DNA of 64,000 nucleotides, from assembly GCF_029168945.1 (NCBI RefSeq), contig NC_083602.1:74792600-74856599 (forward strand), read 5' to 3'. The notes beneath the pieces were generated by a model. It saw nothing but the letters and a program-made list of their open reading frames with translations, did no database searches and was not told where the DNA came from. The translations under genes were made by a program, and so were the position numbers. This document shows, one piece after another, positions 44,447 through 55,643 of the stretch. Position 1 is the stretch's first letter. The number at the start of each line of letters is the position of its first letter. This DNA is from Cannabis sativa (lineage: Eukaryota > Streptophyta > Magnoliopsida > Rosales > Cannabaceae).

Positions 44447-47078
44447 TCGGCCAGAGGACATCAGAGTGGTTCGGGAATTTTTGGACGTTTTTCCCGAAGA
44501 ACTTCCAGGGTTACCACCTCAGTGGGAGATTGATTTCGTGATTGACTTGGCACTAGGGGTGGAACCGGTTTCCAAAGCCCCGTATAGGATGGCTCCAGCT
44601 GAACTTAAGGAATTAAAGATTCAGCTCCAAGGGTTGCTTGACATAGGGTTCATTCGGCCCAGTGTGTCACCCTGGGGAGCCCCGGTTTTGTTCGTCAAGA
44701 AGAAGGATGGATCTATGAGGATGTGCATCGACTACAGGGAGTTGAACAAGCTGACGGTGAAGAATAAATATCCATTACCTAGGATCGATGACTTGTTCGA
44801 TCAGCTTCAGGGGAAGACGGTCTTTTCTAAGATTGATCTCCGTTCGGGTTATCATCAGTTGAGGATCCGAGAGGAGGACATTCCAAAGACGGCTTTCCGC
44901 ACTAGGTATGGACATTACGAGTTTCTGGTTACGTCATTCGGACTAACCAATGCTCCTGCAGCATTCATGGACCTGATGAATAGAGTATTCAAGGATTTCC
45001 TCGATATCTGTGTGATTGTGTTTATCGACGACATCCTCGTGTACTCTCAATCAGAAGAGGAGCATGAGTTACATCTTCAGATGGTACTGCAACGACTTCG
45101 AGAACATAAGCTTTACGCCAAGTTCAAGAAATGTGAGTTCTGGTTGTCTCAGGTGTCCTTCCTAGGGCACATTGTGAGTAAAGATGGGATCAAGGTGGAT
45201 CCCGGGAAGATTGAATCCGTCAGGGATTGGCCGAGACCGAAGACAGTGACAGAGATCAGAAGCTTCTTGGGATTAGCTGGGTACTACCGTAGGTTCGTGG
45301 AGGGGTTCTCCAAAATTTCAATGCCCCTAACCGAGCTTACAAAGAAGAATCAGCGGTTTATTTGGTCAGATAAGTGCGAAGCTAGCTTTCAGGAGCTGAA
45401 GCAGAGGTTGATTACTGCTCCGGTGCTAGCTTTGCCTTCGGACAAGGAGAAGTTCGTAGTCTACTGTGACGCATCCAAACAGGGTTTGGGGTGTGTATTG
45501 ATGCAAGCCGACCGGGTTATCGCTTATGCCTCTCGTCAGTTAAAGGATTATGAACAGCGATACCCGACTCATGATCTAGAATTGGCCGCAGTGGTTTTTG
45601 CACTGAAGATTTGGCGGCATTACCTTTACGGGGAGAAGTGTGAGATCTATACCGACCATAAAAGTCTCAAGTATTTCTTTACTCAGAAAGATTTGAACAT
45701 GAGACAAAGGCGTTGGTTGGAATTAGTGAAGGATTACGATTGCGAGATCCTCTATCATCCCGGAAAAGCCAATGTAGTGGCCGATGCCCTGAGCAGAAAG
45801 GGTCCCGGGCAAGTAGCTAGCATGGTTCAGATCTCACCCCAGCTAGCTGAGGATATGGTTAGATCCAGCATTGAGTTTGTGGTAGGTCAGCTTCACAACT
45901 TGACGCTGCAATCTGATCTATTAGAAAGAATAAAAGTCGCTCAGATGACAGATCCGGAGTTAGTGAAAATCCGAGATGAGGTGTTGGCTGGTCAAGCCAA
46001 GGACTTTTCAGTGTCAGATAGTGGGATGCTTTTGTATAAAGCCAGGGTTTGTGTTCCGAACAGTGTGGAACTTAGAAATGAGATCTTTGAGGAGGCTCAT
46101 TCTACTCCGTATTCTCTGCATCCCGGCACCACCAAGATGTACCAAGATTTGAAACCGTACTTCTGGTGGAGCGGTATGAAGAAGAATTTGGTAGAATTCG
46201 TGTCGAGATGCCTCACTTGTCAGCAGATTAAGGCTGAACATCAGAGACCAGCAGGGTTGTTACAGCCTCTAACCCTACCAGAATGGAAATGGGAGGATAT
46301 TACGATGGATTTTGTGGTTGGGTTACCTAGGACCACGGGTTCGTATGATTCCATCTGGGTAGTGGTGGACCGATTTACGAAATCTGCTCACTTTCTGCCG
46401 GTTAGAACAACATTTTCAGTGGATCAGTTGGCAGAACTGTACGTCAGAGAGATAGTAAGACTTCACGGGGTACCGAAGTCTATAGTTTCGGACAGGGATC
46501 CGAAATTCACCTCCAAATTTTGGCAAAGTTTGCAACGGGCAATGGGTACGAAGCTGAAATTCAGTACAGCATTTCATCCTCAGACAGATGGTCAGTCCGA
46601 AAGGACAATTCAGATATTGGAGGATATGTTGAGAGCCTGTGTTATGGACTTTGAAGGCTCATGGAGTAAGTATCTACCGTTGATAGAATTCTCTTACAAC
46701 AACAGTTATCAGAGTACGATAGGGATGGCTCCCTATGAACTGTTGTACGGTAGGAAATGCAGATCCCCTATCCACTGGGATGAGACAGGGGAGAAGAAAT
46801 ACTTAGGTCCTGAGTCAGTACAGCGGACCAATGAGGCGATAGAGAAGATAAAAGCTAGAATGCTTGCCTCACAGAGCAGACAGAAGAGTTACGCAGATCT
46901 GAAACGCAGAGATGTTGAGTTCCGAGTAGGGGACCATGTGTTTTTACGAGTATCTCCGATGAAGGGGATTAAACGTTTCGGGAAAAGAGGCAAGTTATGC
47001 CCTAGATTTACAGGACCTTTCGAGCTTCTTGAGAAGATAGGTCCAGTGGCATATCGGTTAGCATTGCCTCCAGCCTAA
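44447..47078 (+). CDS. pol: Pol of element C: RT, RNase H, integrase
   Basis: The open frame runs from 44397 (893 codons) but is homologous to pol from about 44447. Counting from 44397: RT with [17 protein letters not shown] and FIDD (209-212). RNase H with D358, E395, D420, D463. Integrase zinc site H568, H575, C605, C608 and catalytic D638, D699, E735. The GPF module ([15 protein letters not shown]) is in frame, unlike in A. All catalytic residues are present. The frame ends at TAA 47076-47078, a nonsense codon, and the same frame continues beyond it. Confidence 0.94.
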
Positions 47079-47381
47079 TCAGCAGTTCACAACGTATTCC
47101 ATGTCTCAATGTTGAGAAAATACGTTTCAGACCCCTCTCATATACTCAGTTATGAGAGTCTTCAGCTTCAGCCAGATATGACTTATGAGGAACAGCCAGT
47201 GCAGATCCTGGATGGAAAGGATAAAGTCCTTCGGAATAAGACCATAGCATTGGTCAAAGTTCTATGGAGAAACAGTAAGGTGGAAGAAGCCACCTGGGAG
47301 CTAGAGACAGATATGAGAGCTCATTATCCAGAATTATTCAGGTTAGATTTCGGGGACGAAATCCTTTTAAGGGGGGGATAG
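47079..47381 (+). pseudogene. Chromodomain-like tail of C pol after the stop
   Basis: Same frame as pol: VFHVSMLRKYVSDPSHIL is the end of the integrase C-terminal region. DKVLRNKTIALVKVLWRNSK and EEATWELETDMRAHYPELF form a chromodomain-like tail typical of Tekay/Del chromoviruses. Its reading runs over the polypurine tract to 47381. Confidence 0.82.
47369..47378 (+). other. Polypurine tract of C
   Basis: AAGGGGGGGA, followed by TAGT and the 3' LTR start. Confidence 0.8.
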
Positions 47382-47382
47382 T

Positions 47383-49684
47383 TGAAAAGCCCGCTTAGTT
47401 AATTTGGAAATTATCAGTTAATTGTGATTAATTATGAAATTATTTATAGCCATTTAAATAATTTATTATACTGTTATTTATGTTATTCAGTAGCTTGCAT
47501 ATTTCGCATTTCCGGTGTCCGGTATTTTGGAACTCGGCGTTTGGCTCAGTAGAAATCACAACTTAGTATGTTAGTAATTTGGGGACGGGTTTTAGACATT
47601 GGGAATGTCGGGAATGGCCGGGAATTTAGAATTTCCCAAAAATACCCCTTTAGTGCAATTTATGTGATTTTATGGTGGAGGGGCAAAATGGTCTTTTCGC
47701 CCCATTAGTGTTTTGTCTTATGTGAGTTTATTATTTGAAAAATAAATATTTATTTAAGTGTTTTTTTTGGCTGAAATGGTTTTATTATAAGCTATGTGAT
47801 TTATATCTCTTTTCACAAAAAAATTCAACACTTAGCAAAAATAGAATTTTCAAAAGAAACTCTCTCAACTCTCTCTCTCTTTTCGGCCATTTGAGGCAGC
47901 TTCAAGGGTGATTTTTCCTCTTCAATTTCAAGTAAATTTCAGCTAGTTAGAGTGTCTCTAATCAAGGTAATTCTTGTCTAGCTTTTTCTAATTAGTTTTC
48001 TTGAGATTTTTATGAAAATTGATGAAATGCATGCATGAGCTTAGTTGCTGTTTCTACTGTGATTTTGTTGTTAATTTATGTGGTTTAAAGCATGTTAATT
48101 GATGTTAATTGAGCTGTGTTGAAAGCATGCTGGATAGATTGTTTAAAGTTTGAGTTTTCTATGCAAAAATATGATTTTTGGAGGAAATTATAGTGATTCT
48201 GTTTCTGTGTTGTTGCTGTAGTTTCTAATAGTTTTCAGAGGTGATTTTATGCTAGTTTAAGTAGAATTAAGCTAGTGGAATGCATGTTTAGGTGGATTTG
48301 CTAAAGCTTGAGTTTGGAACTCAAAGCTTGAGCTTTAATGGTGATTTTTGTTTCTGTGAGTTCTGGGTGTTTTTGTTGCCCTTGAATGGTTATTTGGGGC
48401 ATATAGAACAGGTCTGGAAGATCTTGCATGATTTGGGTTAGAATTGATCAAGTTAGGAATTTTTAAAAAATTCCTGCGAGGAACCGGAATTCCGGTTGTG
48501 CAACCGGAATTCCAAATGGGTGTCCAGTAATTCCCAGAACCGGAATTCTGGTTGGGCAACCGGTCTACCGGTTGGGGAATTTTCAGAAACCCTAGTTTTC
48601 CTCGTTTTTATGTTTTTGGGGGTATTGCCATGCTTTTTATCGATAGGGAAACTTTTAGTTCCTAGTTTTAGTCCCCGGGAAGTGATTTAGCGTGTCACTC
48701 ATAGCGTTGTGATTTTTATGGTTTAGGAGCCAGTAATCCGCCGCTCAGCTTCAGTTCCAGTCTGGTTGACCTAAGCACACTCGAAATCTAATCCGTAAGA
48801 TTAGTATAACAAGTATGCATATGTAGATTACATGTTTAGCGTGCATGTAGGAAGCCTATTAGATTACATTAGTTGTATGTTGGCTTCGAACCATCCAACC
48901 CCTGTCACGCTTCTGGTACAGGCTGGAGTATGACCAGCAGCCGGAGTATGACCGGTTTGACCGATCAGGCTGACACTTGGTTGGTGGTTCCGTGCTATTG
49001 ACGTATCCCGTCGGTACAGGCTGGAGTATGACCAGCAGCCGGAGTATGACCGGTTCGACCGATCAGGAGGATATAGTAACACGTCGGTACAGGCTGGAGT
49101 ATGACCAGCAGCCGGAGTATGACCGATTCGACCGATCAGGTTGTTACGTGTCAATAGTACCGTCCCTATGAACGTTCGTAACTCCGCACCATGTTGGACA
49201 TGGCAGTAGTGGCTCAGTACCATGTTGGACATGGCAGTAGCGGGACTCAGTATCGTGTTGGACACGGCAGTTAGAATTATGTATGATATTATTATGCTTT
49301 TCTTACTGAGTCTGTCGACTCACAGTTTTATGTTCATGTGTAGGTAAAGGCAAGGCTATAGCTGATGGACCGTGAGCGAGCTTATGAGATTGTACATGTC
49401 GGGGCGGTTAGGCCTGGAGCGTACGATCCTCGGGACAGCAAGGCTAAATTTTTGTAACTGGTCGTTAGACGACTTTTAATTTTATGTAACAGTTAAACAG
49501 TTAAATCTTTTGTAAATGATTTTATAATCGGGATCCCGAGTCTTTTGTAATATTGTTTTATAAGTTTAATTAAAAAGCAAAATTTTAATTAATCACGTTT
49601 TTCCATAAACCTCGTTGATTAGCAACGAGCTGCACAGTACGTTTAAAAATCACGTAATACGCCTAAGGTAGTTAGGGTGTTACA
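47383..49684 (+). repeat. 3' LTR of C
   Basis: 2302 bp, starts TGAAAAGCCCGC (5' copy TGTAAAG). Long identical stretches with the 5' LTR alternate with clustered changes at 48765-48800 and 48895-49180. Palindromes at 48484-48571, hairpins at 49184-49268. Confidence 0.95.
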
Positions 49685-50282
49685 CAAGCTTTCTTAAACA
49701 CTCATATATTGCATCTGGTATTTATTTTTAATTATAAACTATATTATTTAAATACACATAATAATAATCTCACTTAATAACTAATAATATTTTTTTCTTT
49801 AATTTTTAATTATATCATGACTTTTAAATAACGTAAAAAAAATCTAGCATAAAATTTAGTATACGTGCCTCGCACGTAACTTTTTGCTAGTATAAACATA
49901 AGGTCTTATAATAATTACATACATTAGTGTCATTTTTAAATTTTCTATTATTAATAAAATTAACACATATTAATGATAAATTTTTTATTAGTTATATGTT
50001 TTGTAATTTTTAGTATTATATAGAATATTAAATTTTAATTTAAAAATCTAATTAAAAAATTGCTCATTGTGTTTGCTTTATAGATATTTATGAATTGTTG
50101 TGCTTATTTATATTTTGAATTATTTTAAACACTTAACAATTTTAGATATTTTTAAATAAAAAACTAAAATAATTGAAATTTAATAAAAATTTTATATTTG
50201 TTTATAAAAAATAATTTAATAATTTTTTAAGCTTTGATAAAAATTAAAAAATGCAAAAATATATACTGCATTTTTCTAAGAA

Positions 50283-50560
50283 ATTATAAGCAATTGGGCA
50301 TCAATTATACATACAAAAACTATGTAATATTAATTTTGCACAAAAAACAAATGAAAGAAATAATTATCTATGAATAATCTCTAAGTGTAACACTACATTA
50401 TGTGAGATTTTGTTTTTCTAAATAACTCACTAAATATTGAAATCACTAAAATTTTAAAAAGTAAATAAAAAATGTAAAGAGAAAATGACAAAAAATATAT
50501 AAATTTAAATAAAATTCATAGAAAGCGTTATGTTATCACCTAAGTTTCTCATTTATAACG
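50283..50560 (+). repeat. Dispersed repeat L, copy 2
   Basis: Starts GCAATTGGGCATCAATTATAC and follows copy 1 (37676-37955) through TAAGTTTCTCATTTA. Confidence 0.7.
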
Positions 50561-50589
50561 AGATATAGATATTAGATAGATAGATGTAG

Positions 50590-50815
50590 ATTGGGCAAGA
50601 ATCATCAATTACACATACAAAATTATGTAATATTAATTTTGCACAAACCAAAGTAAAAGAAATAATGATCACTAAAACCCTAAACCCTAAACTTTAAATT
50701 TAACTCAATAAAAAGTGAAATCACTAAAATTTTAGAAAGTAAAAAAAAAATGTAAGAAAAAAAATGAAAACAAGATAAATTAGAATAAAATTTATAAAAG
50801 GCCTTTTATTACTCT
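50590..50815 (+). repeat. Dispersed repeat L, copy 3, shorter
   Basis: AAGAATCATCAATTACACAT shortly after copy 2, a near-tandem arrangement of about 300 bp. It lacks part of the middle section found in copies 1 and 2. Confidence 0.65.
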
Positions 50816-51135
50816 TTTAAACATTTTCTTTCTACAGATATATAGATATAGATATTGATAGAATATATTATATTTTGGAAGAGATTTCAATGGTTACATT
50901 TTTATTATAACCATCATGGTTACATTTTTTAAGCCATTGGATTACTATTAAATGGTTGTGATTAATTAATAAATAACTTGTAACCTGAAAGTAACCTGAT
51001 AATTTATTTTCTTATAAAACTTTAATTAAGATTAATTGAATTTTAAAATTAAATTAATTATAATTATTAATTAATTGTTTACAATTTATTACTATATAAG
51101 GATCTTTTAGCAATTAATTTTTTTTGTACTTGAAT

Positions 51136-53040
51136 TGTAAAGATCGCTTATGGTTAATGGTTAATACCTTGAATTATTTAAGGTCTATGTATGAGATTAG
51201 TTAATAATTATGAAATGTATATTTTGGAAATATATTTAATATCATTTATGCTATTTTATGTTATTTATCTAATTTCAGTGTGGTGTTCGGAAGCTATGGA
51301 ACGCGGCGTTGGGGCCTTTAGAGAGTCATATTTTATATTTTGATGTATGTTATTTGTTCGGGGTATTTTGCTAAGTATTGAATTTTTGGGTTTAATATTG
51401 ACCAAATTACCCTTGTGGGTTAATAGCTATTTGGTAAATAGTTGGAGGGGTATAGTGGTCTTTTGGATTTAAGTAGTATTTTGTCTTTTATGCAATTATA
51501 TGCTGATTATATAGTTTAGTATTGTTTAAAAAAAAAGAGAAAAGATGAACCTTTGTCTTCAATGGAAAATTTGAGAGAAACCTAGATTTTTCCTAGGTCT
51601 TCTTTTCCTTCTATTTTAACCTTCAAGCATAGCAAAGGAAGAGGGATTTCATTGCTGTGATACTCTTAGATCTAGCAAGGTTTTGAGCTTCAATCAAGGT
51701 ATATCCTCATAACTTTTTTATTTGAGTTTTAGTTGAGTTTTGGGTTGAACTAAGTGAATTTAGGTTTGAATTGGGAGCTGTATATGTATGTTCAGTTTGG
51801 ATTCATTTACTGAAGTTGAGTATTAATTATTCCTGTTGTTTTAAGTTAGGTTTAAGCCTTAGGTTGTGAATTATTCAAGTTGGAGCTTAGAAAACCTTAG
51901 TTAGGTCTTTAATGGTGTTTTTGGAATTTGAATGAATTGTTGTGATTTGCTGCTTGGGATTGGTTTAGAATAGTGTATGCAGGTACTCTGGAAGTTTTTA
52001 GAAGATTTGGATTTGATTTGAGTAAAGGGGAGGAATTTTTGGGTTCCCAGCTCAGAACCGGAATTCCGGTTCTTGAGGCCCTGTTGCAACCGGTCGACCG
52101 GTTGGTGCCAGGAACCGGACTTCCGGTTGGCAACCGGTTTGCCGGTTGGGACTTTTTCCCGAGCCCTAGTTTTTCCCGTTTTCAAGTAATTTAGGGTGTT
52201 GGCATCCTTTTTATCGATAGGGTTAAGCTTAGTCTGTATTTTAAATCCCCGTAAAGTATTTAGCGTATCTCTCACCGAATTTTGAATGTTATGGTTAGCG
52301 CCTTGTAAATCGTCGAGCTGCGTTTCCACTCAGGCTGACCGGCACACTTGAGCACGGAACGAGGTAAGATAGCGTAAGAGTATATATATGAATGTATATG
52401 CTTGTTTTAATTGTTATACTACTAGCACTAATATAAAATGATTATTAGAGTGTTAGTATAGTATTGCATGTTAATGTGGTTACGGTGTTACCAACACGAG
52501 TACCCAGGGTACGTCGTGTTCGTGGTACAACACTTAGTGATTTTCGAGAGTACAGTTAGGGCTCTACCAACACAAGTACAGAGTTGGTACTTTAGTGCAT
52601 TTGGTACAGTAGTCGTACTACCCTTAAGAACGTTCTTAATCATTTGGTGAGCTTGGTCATTGAGCTCAGGGCGGCTTAATCATAAAGCCTGCATGGCATT
52701 ACTTTTAAATATTTCTTGCATATCTTACTGAGTCTGTTGACTCATCAGTTTGCTATTTGGTGTAGGTAAAGGAAAAGCAAAGCTGGAGGAACAGTGAGGC
52801 AGAGCTCGGCAATGATTGTACATATCGCGGCAGTGCAACCCGGAGGGTTTCGGTCTTTTATTATTTTGAGTCTGTATTTTGAAGATGCATGTCCGCAAAT
52901 CTTAAAAAAAAATATATATGTAATAGTAAGGTACTTTTAACTTGAATTTTGATACTCGGGATCCCGAACCATATAGTTGTTAATATATAAATTATTAAAA
53001 TTAATTTTCGAGTTTATTATTATAAAATACGGGCGTTACA
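51136..53040 (+). mobile_element. Solo Gypsy-type LTR (family D), TSD TGAAT
   Basis: 1905 bp from TGTAAAGATCGC to GGGCGTTACA with a perfect duplication TGAAT (51131-51135, 53041-53045). It shares with A, C and E the start, GTGTTCGGAAGC, CCGG-N4-CCGG array (52058-52144), ACTGAGTCTGTTGACTCA (52725-52742), GTAGGTAAAGG and CGGGATCCCG. No interior or second LTR, hence a recombination product. It is diverged from A and C and closer to E in the promoter-proximal repeats (TACCAACACGAGTAC). Confidence 0.92.
52058..52144 (+). repeat. CCGG-N4-CCGG palindrome array in LTR D
   Basis: CCGGAATTCCGG (52058), CCGGTCGACCGG (52090), CCGGACTTCCGG (52115), CCGGTTTGCCGG (52133): four copies with four different cores. 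The arms are conserved while the cores vary. Confidence 0.85.
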
Positions 53041-53045
53041 TGAAT

Positions 53046-53540
53046 TATTTAAAATTTTATAGCAAAATTTTTTATAATTTTAAATTATACACATATAATT
53101 TCATAATTTAAATTTTATTATACTTGTAATCTTAATTTAAAGTTATTACACTTAATTATTTAATTTTTTATATAAATATTTAAAAAGTAAAAAGTGAAAT
53201 AAGTTGAAGGATTTTCTAGAAAAAAAAATGGCTGCACTTGTTGAAGAATTAAATATTTAAAGTAGCTTGCAACTTCTCCCCTTTTCTCAGAATCTACAAA
53301 AGCGCCTATAGTGTGCATCAGATGATGTGTCGTCATCAGGTACATAACAACTCTATTTTGGAGTTGTTTTGTAACTTATTGCTTATTCTAATTGGTCATA
53401 TAATCTTTTATTTGTGTTCATAAACATCCAATAAAATATTTTGTGATAGTCATGGAGTTGGTGGATAATTTTCAAATATTCAAAAGAGTATTTGAACTAT
53501 ATAAAAAGTGGTAACTTTCTTTTTAGAGTGTTCTCATAGT
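53046..53540. other. AT-rich non-coding DNA
   Basis: No gene or transposon end recognised. Confidence 0.5.
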
Positions 53541-53759
53541 CAGGGGCGGAGACAAAAAAAAATACCAGGGGGCCAACTAGGGCTGGCCGTAAACTTTAGT
53601 GGGTCATAGAAAAAAAATAGGCCTTTATGTAAAAAAAATTATGATATTTTTGAAATCAATAAAAAAATATGTTTATTTTTTAAGGTTTTTTTTACTCCTG
53701 AGCTAGGTGGATGTCAGGAACATACTTAGTCCATCTATGTTCAGGGTCGAGTCTGGGAC
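53541..53759 (+). mobile_element. Possible hAT-like terminus, interrupted by B
   Basis: Begins CAGGGGCGGAGAC, a sequence typical of one end of plant hAT-type elements. Element B is inserted 219 bases inside. The opposite inverted end is not in the 80 bases right of B, so it would lie outside the window. Confidence 0.4.
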
Positions 53760-55628
53760 TGTTGGGTTTTATGCCCTAAATAAAACTCATTTCAATATAA
53801 TCAGATTTACTTATTAATATAGATCAGAAATAACATTTAATGTTGCATGGTTCACATGATTTATTTCATGATTATATGTACATAATGTATAGATTCATCT
53901 GAAACCCTTTTCACATACTTGATCCTGTTTATTGTGTCGTCAACACATTGGAAAGTAAACATGACTATGTGAATAAAGTTTCCTAGATTTATCAGACATA
54001 GGGTTTTACTGATATGATAATCTACAACAGAGTTTACTTGCATTTGGAGAAGTGCTATGTTCTTTCTAGAGCATTGGTTAAAGTAAAGCTCAGGTTGGAT
54101 GCATGGAGTATGCATCGGAAGGGACCGATATTGAACTTTGACTTAGATTTATTAAACTTACCGTAATATCTATTCAAGTCAATATCGCCTAGTTGATCCT
54201 AGATCAAATGTTCTTAATCCTGTTATGATTAGGCTCAATCTTGAAAGGCTATTCGTGTTCTTTGATTTGTTAGTTAAGCCTACTTTTAGGTCAGGGTGAT
54301 ACGTAAATTTTGGGAACACGGTAGTGCAATTGAGTGGGAGCGCTAGCATAAACATGGAATCTATAGCTTCTATCTGGCGAATAGTAAGCAAAGGATGATC
54401 TCCTTCGAGCTTGACCAAACGAACATAAATGGTGGAGTACTCATTTCACATAAGCTGAAATATCATTTATACGGGGTCAAGTGTTTTAAGGAGTAAATAC
54501 ATTGTAGGGTGTAACGATAATTTAATCCCTTTACAGTGTAGATCATTCATATAGAGGATCATTGATCACATTAGGATTATAACAATGGATAACTAATGAT
54601 GTGTCTATATGGTGGAACATATAGAGCATTCTATATACTGAGAGTGCAATTCTAAGTTCTATGCGTGGATTCAACGAAGAATTAATAAGTTAGTGAATTT
54701 TAGTGCTAAATTCTTGATCTACTTATTGGAAGCTCGGTTATATAGACCCATGGTCCCCCCACTAGTTGAGATAATATTGCTTGTAAGACTCATCAATTAT
54801 AATTCTCAAATTAGACTATGTCTATTTGTGAATTTTTCACTAAGTAAGGGCGAAATTGTAAAGAAAGAGTTTTTGGGGCATATTTGTTAATTATGATACT
54901 TTGTATGGTTCAATTAATAAATATGATAAATGATAATATTATTTAATAATTATTTATAGTTATTAAATAGTTAGAATTGGCATTTAAATGGTTGAATTAG
55001 AAAATTGGCGTTTTTGAGAAAATCAGATGCAGAAAAGGTAAAACTGCAAAATTGCAAAAAGTGAGGCCCAAATCCACTAGTATAGGGCCAGCCACTTTTG
55101 TAGGCAATTTAAACTGATATTTTCATTATTTTAATGCCAAATAATTCAAACCTAACCCTAGTGGAATGCTATAAATAGATAGTGAAGGCTTCAGGAAAAT
55201 TACACTTTTCTTGAGACTTTCTGAATCAGAAAAAACTGAGCCTTCTCTCTCCCTATCTTTAGCTGACCACTCTCTCTCTTCTTCCTTAGAATTTCGAAAT
55301 CCTTAGTGTATGAGTAGTGCCCACACACATCAAGTGATACCTCAATCATACTGAGGAAGATCGTGAAGAAAGATCATCAGCAAAGGAGATTCAGCATCAA
55401 AGATTCAGAGAAAGAGATCCAGGTTCAGATATTGATAATGCTCTGCTACAGAAAGGAATCAAGGGCTAGATATCTGAACGGAAGGAGTCATATTATTCCG
55501 CTGCACCCAATGTAAGGTTTCCTAAACTTTATATGTGTTTAATTTATCTTTTTAGAAAGTTCTTATTTAGGATGTTAATAAACATACTTGTGAGTAGATC
55601 TAAGATCCTGGTAAAATAATTTCCAACA
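53760..55628 (+). repeat. 5' LTR of B
   Basis: Starts TGTTGGGTTTTATGCCC, ends TTTCCAACA. TATA box at 55170-55177. The minus-strand frames at 53861-54115 and 54179-54418 recur in the 3' LTR and have no known product; I treat them as chance. Confidence 0.95.
55170..55177 (+). promoter_or_regulatory. TATA box of B 5' LTR
   Basis: TATAAATA in GCTATAAATAGATAG, repeated at 63462-63469 in the 3' LTR; a typical plant LTR core promoter. Confidence 0.65.
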
Positions 55629-55630
55629 AC

Positions 55631-55643
55631 TGGCCTCAGAGCC
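55631..55643 (+). other. Primer-binding site of B
   Basis: TGGCCTCAGAGCC two bases after the LTR end. It differs from the iMet site TGGTATCAGAGCC at two bases, so it is a variant Met-type PBS. Confidence 0.75.

Larger units (their letters stand above)
40110..49684 (+). mobile_element. Ty3/Gypsy retrotransposon C (chromovirus, Tekay/Del-like)
   Basis: Full-length 9575-bp element inserted in Helitron K. 5' LTR 40110-42409, iMet-type PBS, gag, protease, RT, RNase H, integrase, chromodomain-like tail, polypurine tract, 3' LTR 47383-49684. Flanks are CAAGT (40105-40109) and CAAGC (49685-49689), a 5-bp duplication with one mismatch. Its interior is nearly identical to A, but its LTRs are a distinct subfamily. 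One nonsense codon in gag, two frameshifts around protease and one nonsense codon near the pol end make it non-autonomous as read. Confidence 0.95.
37970..49890 (+). mobile_element. Non-autonomous Helitron K, split by element C
   Basis: The left end is A|TCTATTCTATATAAAGTGGG, a plant Helitron-like 5' terminus. The right end has a perfect hairpin ACGTGC-CTC-GCACGT (49863-49877), then nine bases and CTAG|T (49887-49890). The TC start, terminal hairpin, CTAG end, insertion between A and T and lack of a target duplication are the Helitron hallmarks. Without C the element is about 2.34 kb. No Rep/helicase is visible. The left body (37970-40109) is AT-rich with short repeats and no recognised gene fragment. 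Confidence 0.75.
49891..51130. other. AT-rich DNA with two L repeats
   Basis: No gene seen. Apart from the L copies listed separately it is low-complexity AT-rich sequence with TAGA runs near 50570. Confidence 0.55.

Noticed and set aside
49684..49689. Treating C as lacking a TSD because CAAGT and CAAGC differ
   Set aside because: Four of five bases match at the exact LTR borders, and C sits cleanly between the two Helitron parts; a later substitution is simpler.
53861..54418. Minus-strand frames of 84 and 79 codons, repeated at 62153-62710
   Set aside because: Duplicated only because they lie in the paired LTRs of B; no recognisable motif.
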